Positions 38,005 to 45,551 of a DNA stretch of 64,000 nucleotides are shown in pieces (position 1 is the first letter of the stretch; the number at the start of each line of letters is the position of its first letter). Under the pieces are notes generated by a model. It ran no database searches, had not been told where the DNA came from, and worked only from the letters and a program-made list of their open reading frames with translations. The position numbers were made by a program, and so were the translations under genes. Source of the stretch: Photobacterium aphoticum (GTDB taxonomy: Bacteria > Pseudomonadota > Gammaproteobacteria > Enterobacterales > Vibrionaceae); contig NZ_LDOV01000022.1 of assembly GCF_001029435.1 (NCBI RefSeq), positions 124,001-188,000 of the forward strand. Reading direction: 5' to 3'.

Positions 38005-39066
38005 TCACGATTGACAGAGAAGAGGACGTTTAGACGAAAGCCAGATCGCAAAAGGCAATAACATAAACAGCCACAGCGTCGAGGGCTCAGGGATAATTGT
38101 CTGCATAGCTTGATTGGCTCTTGGCGTATCAGGATTAATGGGCTGATTCAGCAGAATTGTCGAAGGCGGCGTTTGCGCGTTGGACATGACTTCATAGATC
38201 GCCTCCGTTTGCGGTGTATCATATGACACGTTCTCTTCCTCATCTGGCGGCGTATTGGCATTATCATCGTGTTGCTGCTTGTCTGCTTGGCTCTCCGAAG
38301 ACGCTATGTGATTACCCTCTGGATCATTGGTATGGTGCAGGGCGTTTTCTCTTCCTGTATCCGTTCCTGTGCCAGGTTCTGTACTCGGTTCAGTATCAGG
38401 TTCGTTTAGCGTTTCTCCTGCATAAAGATCGGTCGTCGGCGAGTTTATCTGTTCTTCTTGTGCTGCGTCATCTTGTGCGGTTGCATCACTGCTTCCTGCT
38501 GAGCCTCCGCTGTCACCTGATCCCATCGCATTATTCCCTGATGAACCCGCCGAGCTTGAGCCTGAAGATGCTGCCGCGGGAGAGGCCGTTCCTTTTGAAC
38601 CGGAAGATCGAAGTGCGCCTCCTGCTGATGCATGATTATTGGCGAGAGAAAGTAAGGCTGAATTGGCAGTATTCACCTTGCGTGAATGAGGCGTCGTTAT
38701 AAACAGCGGAGCAATGTCTTGAAAATGGGGCAATGGCTTAGAGGGCTCTGTCGACGTCGAGATATTTGCAGTGTGCTGTTCGGGTAACGCGAGCAGTTTT
38801 TCTTGGAAAGGACTCGTAAAAAAAAGTTTATCTTTGTGCTCAGGAATAATCCCCATATCGATATACAGATCTTTTGAGGCTTCAAAGGCTTCTCGTTGCA
38901 TCGCTATAAATGAAGATCGCGCAGAGGGGGATTGTGACCCAGCCAAAGGCTGCTTGGAAGTAGGAAGAGGCAAGTCATGAATATAGCGCGGCACAAAGCC
39001 GTCTGAAATGATCAGCGGGAAAAATAGCAGACACAGGCTGATGGCATATATCAACAGTTTCTTCAT
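38005..39066 (-). CDS. exported Ser/Gly-rich protein with PEP-CTERM signal
   Basis: Function unknown. The 353-residue protein has an N-terminal signal segment (MKKLLIYAISLCLLFFPLIISDG), a middle part of low complexity (Ser/Gly/Ala-rich about 145-195; Glu/Asp/Thr-rich about 200-290), and a C-terminal PEP-CTERM tripartite tail. That tail is IPEPSTLW (about 325-332), a hydrophobic helix and a basic end SSKRP. In established systems PEP-CTERM proteins are recognised by exosortase and often belong to exopolysaccharide or biofilm matrix functions. No exosortase is in this window. The disordered acidic region is poor for fold prediction. Confidence 0.75.
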   Translation of the reverse strand: MKKLLIYAISLCLLFFPLIISDGFVPRYIHDLPLPTSKQPLAGSQSPSARSSFIAMQREAFEASKDLYIDMGIIPEHKDKLFFTSPFQEKLLALPEQHTANISTSTEPSKPLPHFQDIAPLFITTPHSRKVNTANSALLSLANNHASAGGALRSSGSKGTASPAAASSGSSSAGSSGNNAMGSGDSGGSAGSSDATAQDDAAQEEQINSPTTDLYAGETLNEPDTEPSTEPGTGTDTGRENALHHTNDPEGNHIASSESQADKQQHDDNANTPPDEEENVSYDTPQTEAIYEVMSNAQTPPSTILLNQPINPDTPRANQAMQTIIPEPSTLWLFMLLPFAIWLSSKRPLLCQS

Positions 39067-39491
39067 CTTCGATGGCTACTCCCTTAGACATCACATCGTT
39101 ATATTATTCCCTATATGCCGCTGGTGGATATAAAGACACGCTCATATGTATAAGATAGAGTACATAGCGCAAATTGCTAATAAAATGAGGATCTTGGCTT
39201 ATATATGAGCAACCAAAGCTGGTGGACATGTATTTCACGATAAAATAGTTAATACCATGATTTTTAATGATAAAATGTGCCGATTATCTCCATAAGGCTG
39301 AGGCAAAGGATGGAATACTACCATACTCTAGTGCACTATAATTTTATTGCTTATCTTCGATTTAACAATCATATACACCATTAAAGGCAAAGCTTAAACA
39401 CGGAATTTGAAAGATTGTTATTGCTGAAATAGGGTAAAACACCTCATAATCCAGCCGCTTATTCCATCCCTATAATTCACTCGAGAACTGT
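39067..39491. other. AT-rich intergenic region
   Basis: About 425 bases between divergent genes; promoter sequence is likely, but no gene, repeat or RNA was recognised. Confidence 0.4.
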
Positions 39492-39842
39492 ATGAATCCT
39501 GTTGTTGTCAGTATTTCTTTGCTTTTTTGTAGCAATATTTTCATGACCTTCGCTTGGTATGCCCATCTAAAAGAACTCAATAACAAGCCCTGGATTATTG
39601 CAGCATTAGTGAGTTGGGGGATTGCCTTATTTGAATACATGCTGCAAGTACCGGCGAATCGAATTGGTTACACAACCTTCAATGTCGGCCAACTGAAAAT
39701 CATGCAAGAGGTGATTACGTTAATGGTTTTCGTGCCATTCTCGGTTTTTTACCTGCGTGAGCCGCTGAAGCTGGATTACTTATGGTCAGGACTGTGTCTT
39801 GTTGGAGCCGTATACTTCGCATTTCGCAGTAAATTTGCCTGA
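39492..39842 (+). CDS. DUF486 family small membrane protein (DMT superfamily)
   Basis: A 116-residue protein with four transmembrane helices, matching the DUF486 family of half-sized drug/metabolite-transporter-like proteins. Matching phrases are FMTFAWYAHLK, WIIAALVSWGIALFEYMLQVPANRIGY, QLKIMQEVITLMVFVPFSVFYL and LDYLWSGLCLVGAVYFAF. The substrate is unknown. Its start follows TGTATG without a strong ribosome-binding site. A matS-containing inverted repeat lies just after the stop. Confidence 0.85.
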   Translation: MNPVVVSISLLFCSNIFMTFAWYAHLKELNNKPWIIAALVSWGIALFEYMLQVPANRIGYTTFNVGQLKIMQEVITLMVFVPFSVFYLREPLKLDYLWSGLCLVGAVYFAFRSKFA

Positions 39843-39867
39843 ACAAGTCGGGGAGAAGCCCTCTATA

Positions 39868-39880
39868 GTGACACTGTCAC
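39868..39880. promoter_or_regulatory. matS site 6, inside a larger inverted repeat
   Basis: GTGACACTGTCAC is a perfect match, flanked by CTCTA on the left and TAGAG on the right, making a longer interrupted palindrome (about 39861-39888) between two convergent genes. Confidence 0.87.
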
Positions 39881-39896
39881 TTGTAGAGAGCTCGAA

Positions 39897-40481
39897 TTAA
39901 CGTAAGGATGAAGGGGCAATAAGTTCAGCTTTATCAATCATATGCTGATGGATAAAGTACCCACCATAAGCCGCCGTCGGATTTTCCGGTAAATCTAACG
40001 TTTCAACGTCTAATGCATAAACCGTGATCGTATAGTTATGTGGTTTGGCTTTTTCTGGCGGACAAGCCCCACCAAACCCTTTAAAACCAAAGTCATTAGC
40101 AATTTGACGGGCGCCTTCAGGAAGAAACTCATTGGTTTCATTCCCGGCATGAGCAGAAAGGGATACCACTTTAGCGGGAATATTCACAACCATCCAATGC
40201 CACCACCCACTGCCTGTGGGCGCATCCGGATCATACATAGTCACCGCAAAACTCTTGGTACCTTCCGGCACATTTGCCCATGCCAACTGGGGGGAGACAT
40301 TTTCCCCGGTGCATCCCCATTTATCAAACACTTGTGCCTTTGTCAGTGATTTTCCATCCTGAACGCTCGTGCTTGTCAGTGTCATTTTCCCTTCTGAATC
40401 TGAAGCGAACAACAGACTGGATGGGAGAGATAGGCAGCCTAATACAATGAATAGTAAAAGATTATTCTTAGAGATGGACAT
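39897..40481 (-). CDS. periplasmic YbhB/YbcL-type PEBP-like protein
   Basis: Bacterial homologue of the Raf-kinase-inhibitor/phosphatidylethanolamine-binding fold; the role in bacteria is not settled. The 194 residues carry a signal peptide (cleavage likely after LLFA). The ligand-pocket motifs are ENVSPQLAW, YDPDAPTGSGWWHWMVVNIP and, C-terminally, GFGGACPPEKAKPHNYTITVYAL. The ATG at 40481 has AGAGG nine bases upstream, preferred over a start ten codons earlier. It is convergent with the DUF486 gene. Confidence 0.9.
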   Translation of the reverse strand: MSISKNNLLLFIVLGCLSLPSSLLFASDSEGKMTLTSTSVQDGKSLTKAQVFDKWGCTGENVSPQLAWANVPEGTKSFAVTMYDPDAPTGSGWWHWMVVNIPAKVVSLSAHAGNETNEFLPEGARQIANDFGFKGFGGACPPEKAKPHNYTITVYALDVETLDLPENPTAAYGGYFIHQHMIDKAELIAPSSLR

Positions 40482-40619
40482 CGAGCAATTACCTCTGTCG
40501 CCAATATTCAACTTGGCTATAAGCGTAGACGTGTTCTTCGTAACTGCAAAGCCTATCGAGGCGCGATAGTAGGGGTGGGAGACAAGCGTAGATGGCCGTA
40601 GCGTAGATATAGATGCGTG

Positions 40620-40652
40620 GTGACAGCGTCACAATATATGTGACGCTGTCAC
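40620..40652. repeat. tandem pair of matS sites 7 and 8
   Basis: GTGACAGCGTCAC at 40620-40632 and GTGACGCTGTCAC at 40640-40652, both perfect, are separated by seven A/T bases (AATATAT). Confidence 0.88.
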
Positions 40653-40676
40653 TGAAATTAACGGCTTATTGATGGT

Positions 40677-41921
40677 TTAGTAGATACCTTTAGCTTTTGC
40701 ATCTTTCAACCAGGCTGGGAACTCATTCAACAGGCGGGCATATAATTCCTCATCCTTGATGGTGGCAAAATCATCAATGGCAAAAAAGTCCGCGTTATCA
40801 CACACTCGGCCACCCATGTCATCCAGCTTTTCTAGCACACCGTACCCATGGCCACCAAGGCCGACGCATTGCCAAAAAATCGGCTTGTCAGAGGCATCTC
40901 GAACAATCTTTTCAATTTTCTTGTTCTCATAAATCCCCCCGTCAGTGATGAAAATGACATAAGCCGGAATGTTTGTGTGTTGATAGTGCTGAAGCACGGC
41001 CTCTAAAACTGGTGGCTCGTTGTTACCAAAGCCAAGGCCTTTCACAATTTCACTGGCGAAAAAGCCTTTGCTTCTAATGCTATCAATATAGCCATCCAAA
41101 TTTTGTAAGGTCACATCCGGGCACTTTTTGCATTTATTCGCAAAAGCCCACAAGTCTAATGCCATATCATCATCAAACTGCGTTGCCAGTACCGCAATGC
41201 GATCTAAGACAGATTGAACATGCCCGGAAGAGAACTGGCGCGTCATACTGCCTGAGCAATCTAACACAAACCCCACACGCGCCTTAATCTGGGTCAGGTT
41301 ATTTTTCTCTAGCGAAACAGTCGCTGCTTTCGCCAAATTGATCAGGCGAGGGGCATTGTCTGCAATTTTCTTTTCTAAAGATACCGAGGTCGTCGCCGGC
41401 TGTTCAGTGGGATCGCCAGCCACATCGACACCATAGTTAATGGCCAGCGGGCCTAATCCGCCATAAAAGCCCATCCCGCTGGCTTTAAATTTCCACTTAT
41501 CATTATGTTTGTACACTTCACCCAAAATCAGCGCTTTCTCAGACATTGACTGATTTTTCGGGGTAAATGAGAACAGGTTGGCGACGCTGATCGTCACATT
41601 GCTGACATCACGGAATGCATGTGATGAATGGATAGCCACCGTGATAGGGACCGATGTAACATCCGCAGGCATGCGGCTCACATCAAACGTAAACGCAAAG
41701 CCACCATCAATGGCTTTAAGTGAAACCGCATTGGCTTCCGACGTCGGCTGATTATAAAAAATGAAATCGGCATCTGATCTCACTTTCTTATTCGATGCCA
41801 GAAGATACGCAGAGACATCAATATCATTCATATCTACCACGCCGGCATGAATCATGACATTGACATCAAATGTGTTTTTATCGATTACCAAATTTTGGCC
41901 TGATTGTAGTGCGTTCATCAC
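40677..41921 (-). CDS. TerD-domain/VWA-domain fusion protein (TerF-like)
   Basis: A 414-residue cytosolic protein joining an N-terminal TerD domain (about 1-170) to a C-terminal von Willebrand A domain (about 212-400). The TerD part, with calcium-binding-type NDIDVSAYLL and SMSEKALILGEVYKHNDKWKFKASGMGFYGGLGPLA, is typical of tellurium-resistance and stress proteins. The VWA MIDAS motif DCSGS is at residues 221-225, with Thr and Asp ligands later (FITDGG). TerF-like proteins work in calcium/metal-stress complexes in other bacteria. No other ter gene is nearby, so this copy is orphaned. AAGGAAAG precedes the double ATG. Confidence 0.88.
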   Translation of the reverse strand: MMNALQSGQNLVIDKNTFDVNVMIHAGVVDMNDIDVSAYLLASNKKVRSDADFIFYNQPTSEANAVSLKAIDGGFAFTFDVSRMPADVTSVPITVAIHSSHAFRDVSNVTISVANLFSFTPKNQSMSEKALILGEVYKHNDKWKFKASGMGFYGGLGPLAINYGVDVAGDPTEQPATTSVSLEKKIADNAPRLINLAKAATVSLEKNNLTQIKARVGFVLDCSGSMTRQFSSGHVQSVLDRIAVLATQFDDDMALDLWAFANKCKKCPDVTLQNLDGYIDSIRSKGFFASEIVKGLGFGNNEPPVLEAVLQHYQHTNIPAYVIFITDGGIYENKKIEKIVRDASDKPIFWQCVGLGGHGYGVLEKLDDMGGRVCDNADFFAIDDFATIKDEELYARLLNEFPAWLKDAKAKGIY

Positions 41922-42465
41922 TTTCCTTATCTATTGCCAGATCATCAAGAAATCCTTTCTGTACTGGTACGTTCTAACCGGTTTGGCTCATCATGTATAT
42001 TCTGAAGAGACAAAACAGCGGGGCAGTTAATGGCTTATTACGTCTGTTTCAGGCCATGACATGCATTTATGAATCCGTACTCACGCATTAATATTGATTG
42101 ATTTATAAACAAATCGGGCAGCTGTTGAATTGGAGAATGCTCAGAGTGACTAAACTTCGGCTTGATTGTTTGGTTTATAGACTGAATTTGTTGATGTAAT
42201 CGCATGGGGTGACGCCGTCACATTTTGTTTTCATCGGTTGTCTATCGATAATCCTATTCGAAATATTTAATGCCTGACAAATCCACAGTGTGATTCGCTT
42301 TTGTCGTGTGAAAGCGTCATCGGTGATGACCTATGTAATCAGAAAGCGGGCAGGGATGTCGGACTTTGTTGAGGAAAATCACAGAACACAAATGTCCAAT
42401 CATTCAGACACAACCATCGACTACTATTGATTTGTTAACTGTCTATCACCTAAGGAGAAACAAGG
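41922..42465. other. intergenic region with matS site 9
   Basis: About 540 bases, AT-rich promoter region for two divergent genes. It holds a perfect matS (42209-42221) and a KOPS-like GGGCAGGG at about 42349 pointing toward dif. No gene seen. Confidence 0.5.
42209..42221. promoter_or_regulatory. matS site 9
   Basis: GTGACGCCGTCAC, a perfect consensus match; the nearest matS to dif, 3.3 kb away. Confidence 0.87.
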
Positions 42466-42810
42466 ATGTCTTGCTCAAATCCGCATCATACACACGCGAA
42501 CCATCAACACGGTCCTCACTGTGGACATACTGCCATTCAGCATGGTGATCATGTTGATTACCTGGTTGATGGTGTATTGCATCATCCACACGGCGATCAC
42601 TGTGACGAGCATGTCATCGACGTTGATAACAATCATCCGAATGAGTGTAACGCCAAACACCAATGTGATGGTCACGTACATGGCCCGGATTGTGGACATG
42701 AAGCAGTGAAGCATGGCGATCACATCGACTACATTGTTGATGGCCGTTTGCATCATCAACATGGGGATCACTGTGATGACCATGGGCCAGTTGAAGTTTT
42801 GGCTGAGTGA
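42466..42810 (+). CDS. His-rich tandem-repeat metal-binding protein
   Basis: A 114-residue cytosolic protein with about 25 percent His and many Asp/Cys. It consists of two copies of a module of about 36 residues: HGPHCGHTAIQHGDHVDYLVDG...HPHGDHCDEHV (about 16-51) and HGPDCGHEAVKHGDHIDYIVDG...HQHGDHCDDHG (about 72-107), joined by an Asn/Asp/Cys-rich linker. Such composition strongly implies zinc, nickel or copper binding, so a metal store or chaperone is likely (inference). Related short His-rich proteins occur in many bacteria. AAGGAG lies eight bases before the ATG, and a perfect terminator follows. Confidence 0.85.
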   Translation: MSCSNPHHTHANHQHGPHCGHTAIQHGDHVDYLVDGVLHHPHGDHCDEHVIDVDNNHPNECNAKHQCDGHVHGPDCGHEAVKHGDHIDYIVDGRLHHQHGDHCDDHGPVEVLAE

Positions 42811-42834
42811 TTTTGAAGAACGCTTTGAATGTAT

Positions 42835-42863
42835 AAAGCCCCGAAAGGGGCTTTTGTCTTTTT
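42835..42863 (+). terminator. intrinsic terminator after the His-rich gene
   Basis: Eight-bp stem with GAAA tetraloop (42835-42842 with 42847-42854) and T-rich tail. Confidence 0.88.
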
Positions 42864-43148
42864 GGTGTATGCGTATTTTTATTAAAGACGGTGAGTCTAG
42901 AAAGCCATCATTGATAAGTTCCTGTTTGCTTGTGTCATGATGCAAAAGGCAGATGGTTGTACCACTACCTGCAATGCAAATCAGGCACTCCCGCCAGTAA
43001 GATCATCCCGTTGCAGAAATTTGAGTACATATTGCTGGGTAGGAAGGAATGGACAATAATAAAGATTATTGTGCTTGATATCATAGACTTAGATTCGAAT
43101 TATGAATTATATTGAGTAAATTTAATGCAATATCCCTGAAGGATGCAT
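42864..43148. other. non-coding junction before the AT-rich gene
   Basis: About 285 bases. Short open frames here lack support. Base composition drops from the typical near-even value to clearly AT-rich at about 43.05 kb, which may mark the edge of an acquired segment. Confidence 0.35.
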
Positions 43149-44246
43149 ATGTCACTTACGGTTTTTTCAAAACGATTCAAAAAAGAATTAGACTACTTTC
43201 AATTAGAACGATTGTTTGAAATTGAGGTGAAACATACTGAGATCAGTTTTCGTGATTTTGTGAAAATTGATGCCGAATGCCCATGTTGTCATGCAGCAGA
43301 TGGTCACTATGTTAAAGAAAAATTGAATGGTGATGGGAGAGCGATATCCCAACCTTGTTTTAGATTTAAAAAGCATTATGACTTCTGTATCTACAACAGT
43401 GTTAAAAGTGAACTCAATGAAAGTTATATTTCATTCGCAATGCCTAAAGAAGGATCTGATACAACTAAAAGAATATCTCATCTCGTTTGTGCAGCAATAG
43501 AAAATAATTTTTTCTCTCAGGAAGATATAAGAAATATGAGAGAGTGGTTTTCTGGTGAGAAATTTTATGAAATTGGTGAGGTTAATATAAACCCTCATAT
43601 TATCAATCTAGCTAAAGTGGCAATAAGAAGAAGGAATCATGGCGAAAAATATTATCTCCCATATAACTTAAATGAAAACAACTTATCAATTGAAGCTTAT
43701 GAATCAATGCATTTCAGATATAAGATATTCGAAGGTAAGTCCAAATTTATTCATGCTATTGATAGTAAAGCATGCCAAAATAAAGTGATTTCAAGTAATG
43801 GTCACGAACGAGTCTTAATAAATAATTTAAATAAACTCTACGACATCGACCTTAAAGTTAGATCATTATCTAGCTCGATAATAATGGCAGAAAAATGGCC
43901 TCGCATAAGTAAGTGTAGAGTGAACGAGAGGGAATCTATTAATGCATTCTCTTCACTTATTTTATATATCAATAATTGGGACCTTCATAAATCATTTAAA
44001 TTATATTTTGATTTAAAATCAATTGAACAAGTTACTAATAATAATCTCGGTAGTCTGATAGGTATTAACCCTGTCTCAAATTTCAGATACTTATCCTGCT
44101 TGTCGATAATCAACTCCATTACGGTTGATTTTGATGTAGAAGAAGCTTTTGAAAAAGAAAAAGCCTATTTAATCAGAGAGAAAGAAGAACAAGAAGCAGC
44201 TAAACGAATTCAAAATGATAATAACGATATAGACTTAATATTTTGA
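43149..44246 (+). CDS. AT-rich orphan protein with N-terminal cysteine cluster
   Basis: Not recognised. The 365-residue protein is cytosolic and Lys/Asn/Ile-rich, with base composition far more AT-rich than the core genes, a sign of transfer. The N-terminal part carries ECPCC (about 45-49) and later Cys/His residues (QPCFRFKKHYDFC), resembling a zinc ribbon. A long helical middle follows, and the C terminus is a charged coiled coil (EEAFEKEKAYLIREKEEQEAAKR). The ATG at 43149 is chosen over 43143 because GAAGG ends six bases before it. It is followed by its own terminator, lies 1.3 kb from dif and next to a decayed transposase. Confidence 0.7.
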   Translation: MSLTVFSKRFKKELDYFQLERLFEIEVKHTEISFRDFVKIDAECPCCHAADGHYVKEKLNGDGRAISQPCFRFKKHYDFCIYNSVKSELNESYISFAMPKEGSDTTKRISHLVCAAIENNFFSQEDIRNMREWFSGEKFYEIGEVNINPHIINLAKVAIRRRNHGEKYYLPYNLNENNLSIEAYESMHFRYKIFEGKSKFIHAIDSKACQNKVISSNGHERVLINNLNKLYDIDLKVRSLSSSIIMAEKWPRISKCRVNERESINAFSSLILYINNWDLHKSFKLYFDLKSIEQVTNNNLGSLIGINPVSNFRYLSCLSIINSITVDFDVEEAFEKEKAYLIREKEEQEAAKRIQNDNNDIDLIF

Positions 44247-44262
44247 TCTCTGTTACATATTC

Positions 44263-44299
44263 AAAAGCCCGCAAACCTATAGGTCTAGCGGGCTTTTTT
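44263..44299 (+). terminator. intrinsic terminator after the AT-rich gene
   Basis: Nine-bp stem AAAGCCCGC/GCGGGCTTT (44264-44272 with 44288-44296) with a nested ACCTATAGGT palindrome in the loop, then T run. Confidence 0.85.
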
Positions 44300-44751
44300 A
44301 TGTTTGCCTTAAAACCGAATCATTTGCTTTTCTGTAGGGGACTTTTACGTAAACCAACAGAGAGCAGATGTGTTAACTGCCATAGCTTGCGTTATCTCTA
44401 TAACAAGGTGACGAAAAAAGTGGGAACGGGCGAATCGTGAAGGTTTTATATCTAAGAGATGGTATCAATCAGTCACTACTTTCTTTATTACTTAGCGGTT
44501 ACGGTGTCACAAAAAAGGTTTTTTACACCCCAATAGCCCTGTAAACCGATTCAAACTTGCAAGTCATACACTCAAGCCGTATTCAACGGGCAATTACGTA
44601 CAGACTTTGCTGTGATAATCACCGAACCGAACAAGAATAATGCGAATTGAAGTGCCAATAACAATACCTGGAAGCAGACAATTAGCTGGATTCACAAAGC
44701 CTAGGTTGAAATCTGCGATGAAGTCGGGGAGTAAGGTCACATATTTTCAGA
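44300..44751. other. non-coding mosaic between AT-rich gene and IS remnant
   Basis: No intact gene. A near-matS (GTTACGGTGTCAC, one mismatch) is at 44498-44510. Part may be residual or rearranged insertion-sequence DNA, but the expected left inverted repeat was not found. Confidence 0.4.
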
Positions 44752-45421
44752 CAGAAAACACCGCATGGCGATCAAGGCACAATACGAATTGCTTATTCAA
44801 ATGGTTTGCCGTGTTGTTCAAGGTATTCTCGGGTTGCCGCTAATCAAACACAGACTCGGTTTCACTGAACCGTAAGTTCATCAGTTTGCCAGTGGCATCA
44901 TCAATGAAAACCAGATTACAACTGGAGAGCTTCGTTCTTCAAAGCTTTTATTTTTTAAAGAACATCCGTGATGTAGGCCCATCAATTTGGATCAGTTTAC
45001 CCAAACATTCACGCCGGTTACGGGGTTGGTAGATTTTGGGTTTGCGTTTGGAATGAGGAACCCAGAGACCATCGGCAATCATCCATTGGCGTAACGTTTC
45101 CAACGAGATGTGTATGTCATGGATCTCCGATAACTTTTCGTGAGCTAATGTTGGCCCGAAGTCAGGATATTTTTCATTGATCAACTTCAGGCAATGATAT
45201 CGAACATCGTCACTGAGTTTATTGGAAGATGGTTTACCTCGGCGTTGATGGACAAGGCCAGCGGCACCCAATTGACGAAATCGAGTAACCAGTCGTTGCA
45301 CTTGGCGAACGCTAAGCGAAAGAATCCGAGCGGCATCTGCACGACGGATCCGTTTTTCGCAAACATCTCGAATAGCACCAAGTTTTAAAATCTCTTTGTC
45401 ATTCATAGTTACCAACATCAT
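44752..45421 (-). pseudogene. decayed ISNCY-type transposase
   Basis: The reading frame 44948-45421 encodes the N-terminal helix-turn-helix part of an ISNCY-family transposase: SVRQVQRLVTRFRQLGAAGLVHQRRGKPS, FGPTLAHEKLSEIHDIHISLETLRQWMIADGLW and RRECLGKLIQIDG. After IQIDG the frame breaks off. Homology resumes in other frames: FIDDATGKLMNLRFSETESVFD (about 44841-44922, ended by TAG), ATREYLEQHGKPFE (about 44793-44838) and LDRHAVF (about 44752-44778). These are the expected order of DDE-domain segments, so the gene is broken by a deletion, frameshifts and stops. The rest of the DDE domain is absent. Inactive, but it marks past insertion beside dif. Confidence 0.8.
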
Positions 45422-45470
45422 TTCAAGCTCGCATCAAACAATCAGATGCAGATTAAGATAGGTAAAAACG

Positions 45471-45515
45471 GGACATTTTAGCTTTGCAGAAAAGAGACAC
45501 TTTAACTTTGGAGCT
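45471..45515. mobile_element. terminal repeats of the decayed insertion sequence
   Basis: Two imperfect direct repeats, GACATTTTAGCTTTGCAG and GACACTTTAACTTTGGAG, lie upstream of the transposase remnant, the type of subterminal repeat expected at an IS end. The outer edge is within about 10 bases of dif. Confidence 0.55.
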
Positions 45516-45523
45516 ACACCTTA

Positions 45524-45551
45524 AGTGCGCATTATGTATATTATGTTAAAT
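45524..45551 (+). other. dif: chromosome dimer resolution site dif (XerCD)
   Basis: A 28-bp site with an 11-base XerC arm (AGTGCGCATTA), a six-base centre (TGTATA) and an 11-base XerD arm identical to the E. coli one (TTATGTTAAAT). It fits the vibrio chromosome-1 dif. XerC and XerD recombine here to resolve chromosome dimers under FtsK control, and in V. cholerae filamentous phages use the same site. It is intact. Confidence 0.95.

Noticed and set aside
42475..42945. Long minus-strand frame opposite the His-rich gene
   Set aside because: A mirror of the repeat composition; the plus-strand frame has a good ribosome-binding site, terminator and modular protein.
43085..43115. Possible second dif/att site at the left edge of the AT-rich islet
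   Set aside because: Only loose AT-rich similarity; neither XerC nor XerD arm is recognisable, so I do not claim an XerCD-integrated element.
44640..44843. Short plus-strand frame in the IS remnant
   Set aside because: It overlaps the broken transposase segments on the other strand and matches nothing recognisable.
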